Assembly (NCBI GenBank): GCA_932521025.1 | Contig: OW051470.1 | Coordinates: 620,001-684,000 of the forward strand | DNA: 64,000 nucleotides | Direction of reading: 5' to 3' | Origin: Oscheius onirici | Lineage: Eukaryota; Nematoda; Chromadorea; Rhabditida; Rhabditidae | Part shown: in pieces, positions 63,129 through 64,000 of the stretch | Numbering within the stretch: the first letter of the stretch is position 1 | Layout of the letters: every line of letters starts with the position of its first letter | Notes under the pieces: generated by a model | What the model was told of the DNA's origin: nothing | Database searches by the model: none | The model's input: the letters and a program-made list of their open reading frames with translations, nothing else | Translations under genes and position numbers: made by a program

Positions 63129-63959
63129 ATGCTGCTTCTTCTGAACATGGCCTTCTTGTTTGAACCCGTGTTGTCCTGTGCGTCTACTGCTTCAGCTGGT
63201 AATCCAGTGACTACCAGTACTGAGGGTCCTACAACGACGACCACAGGTGAGTGGAACGAAGTTGCTGTTTCTGACTCTTTCCCTTTGTCTCTCTGTCTCT
63301 TTGTCTCTATGACTCTCTCCCTCTCAGACTCTCGAACTCTCTGGCTCTCTGTGACTCTCTGACTCTCTGATTTTCTGACTCTCTCAGTCACTCAGTTTCT
63401 ATTACCGTAACCTTCCAGAACCCAGTACCAGTACCACTTCCACATCAACGACAACTTCCACAACCACCACAACAACCACCACCCGTCAGTTCCGTCCTAT
63501 TTTCTACAGTAATCCAATATTCAGCGACCTGTCCTGGCGGCTGGACCCAATTTCAAGATACCTGTTACCAATTCTCCAATACCATGGCTAATTTCGATAC
63601 AGCTCTCATGAACTGTCGAGCGATGGGAGCGACTTTGGTCTCCATCCACAGTCAGGCGGAAAATGACTTTATTAGCAGTGAGTCAATGATGAGAGTCAAA
63701 ACTCTGTTTAGACCTCGTCATGATGCAAGAAATCTGGATTGGAGCGATTAGGACATGTCCAACTCCACTGGATAATGCCTGTATCATCAACGTCGATGGA
63801 ACGCCACTGGATTATACAAATTTTATAGCTGGAGATCCAAACAATAGTTTTGGAAACGAGTTTTGCATAGAGATGAACTTTCAAACTAATGTGGGAGTTT
63901 GGAATGATCGAGATTGTTCTTTTCAGTTTTTCTACGTATGTGAAAGGCCACTGGAATAA
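63129..63959 (+). CDS. Secreted C-type lectin (SCAST type)
   Basis: Four exons (63129-63246, 63419-63484, 63525-63677, 63712-63959) sum to 195 codons in phase: 194 residues. Signal peptide MLLLLNMAFLFEPVLS, leader CASTASAGNPVT and a Ser/Thr linker. The lectin domain has CPGGWTQFQDTCYQF, SIHSQAENDFIS, IWIGAIRTCPTPLDNACI, a DPN site (IAGDPNNSFGNEFC) and a canonical WND (VWNDRDC); it ends YVCERPLE. As in the gene at 42701, the second half of the domain is on a single exon. Intron 1 has a strong CTCT tract. The last 40 bases of the window hold nothing recognisable. Confidence 0.88.
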
Positions 63960-64000
63960 AGTCTTTAGTCTTTAACCAGAGCTAATCCTCGGTGCGGAAC

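Noticed and set aside
63262-63400. Regulatory satellite in lectin intron 1
   Set aside because: The gactctct tract is pyrimidine-rich simple sequence that also occurs in unrelated introns, including on the opposite strand in the collagen gene.

Overview
This window looks like a stretch of nuclear chromosome from a nematode, most probably Caenorhabditis or a close rhabditid relative. The evidence is the very short introns (about 36-50 bases, acceptors close to TTTTCAG), a nematode cuticle collagen, receptor L-domain (irld-type) genes, a C6-domain secreted protein and a large tandem family of single-domain C-type lectins. High density of inverted repeats, non-LTR retrotransposons and pseudogenes suggests a fast-evolving chromosome-arm region. 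No rRNA, CRISPR or bacterial-type feature is present.

Layout. 0-7 kb: poorly recognised genes (a multi-exon hypothetical at 1.3-2.5 kb, a 253-residue protein with 27-residue internal repeats at 5.3-6.1 kb) and a small secreted thrombospondin-type-1-like protein (6.5-6.8 kb). 7.5-14.4 kb: two broken receptor L-domain genes, one with a signal peptide, Thr-rich stalk, transmembrane helix and basic tail; their introns carry a 664-bp foldback element and a tRNA-derived repeat. 15-24 kb: three minus-strand lectin genes (one intact), an RTE-type retrotransposon fragment, a pogo/Tigger-like element with TA duplication, and an intact C6-domain gene. 24-27.2 kb: a decayed CR1/Jockey-type LINE that runs directly into a broken lectin. 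28.6-33.6 kb: three lectins (two intact). 33.6-36.5 kb: a full-length, apparently intact RTE retrotransposon with a perfect 12-bp target-site duplication, inserted 12 bp after a lectin stop codon. 38.3-39.3 kb: an intact cuticle collagen. 39.7-64 kb: the core lectin cluster, interrupted by a decayed M13 (neprilysin-like) peptidase at 53-55 kb, with a galectin-like gene at 62.2-62.6 kb.

The lectins: I count fourteen with fully open, phase-consistent exon sets, seven larger pseudogenes and three short relics. All share one plan: signal peptide ending in a short Cys-containing leader, a threonine-rich linker on its own exon(s), then one C-type lectin-like domain on two to four exons. Two leader types exist (SCAST... 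and CIPSYTPDFP...). Many of the SCAST type share a conserved module of about 110 bp immediately upstream of the ATG, and near-identical leader exons and first introns, while their lectin domains differ, including at the EPN/QPD sugar-specificity site. This pattern, a homogenised promoter and leader in front of diversified binding domains, is the most interesting system in the window. It would fit secreted pattern-recognition or surface-coat lectins, but function is inferred from family only.
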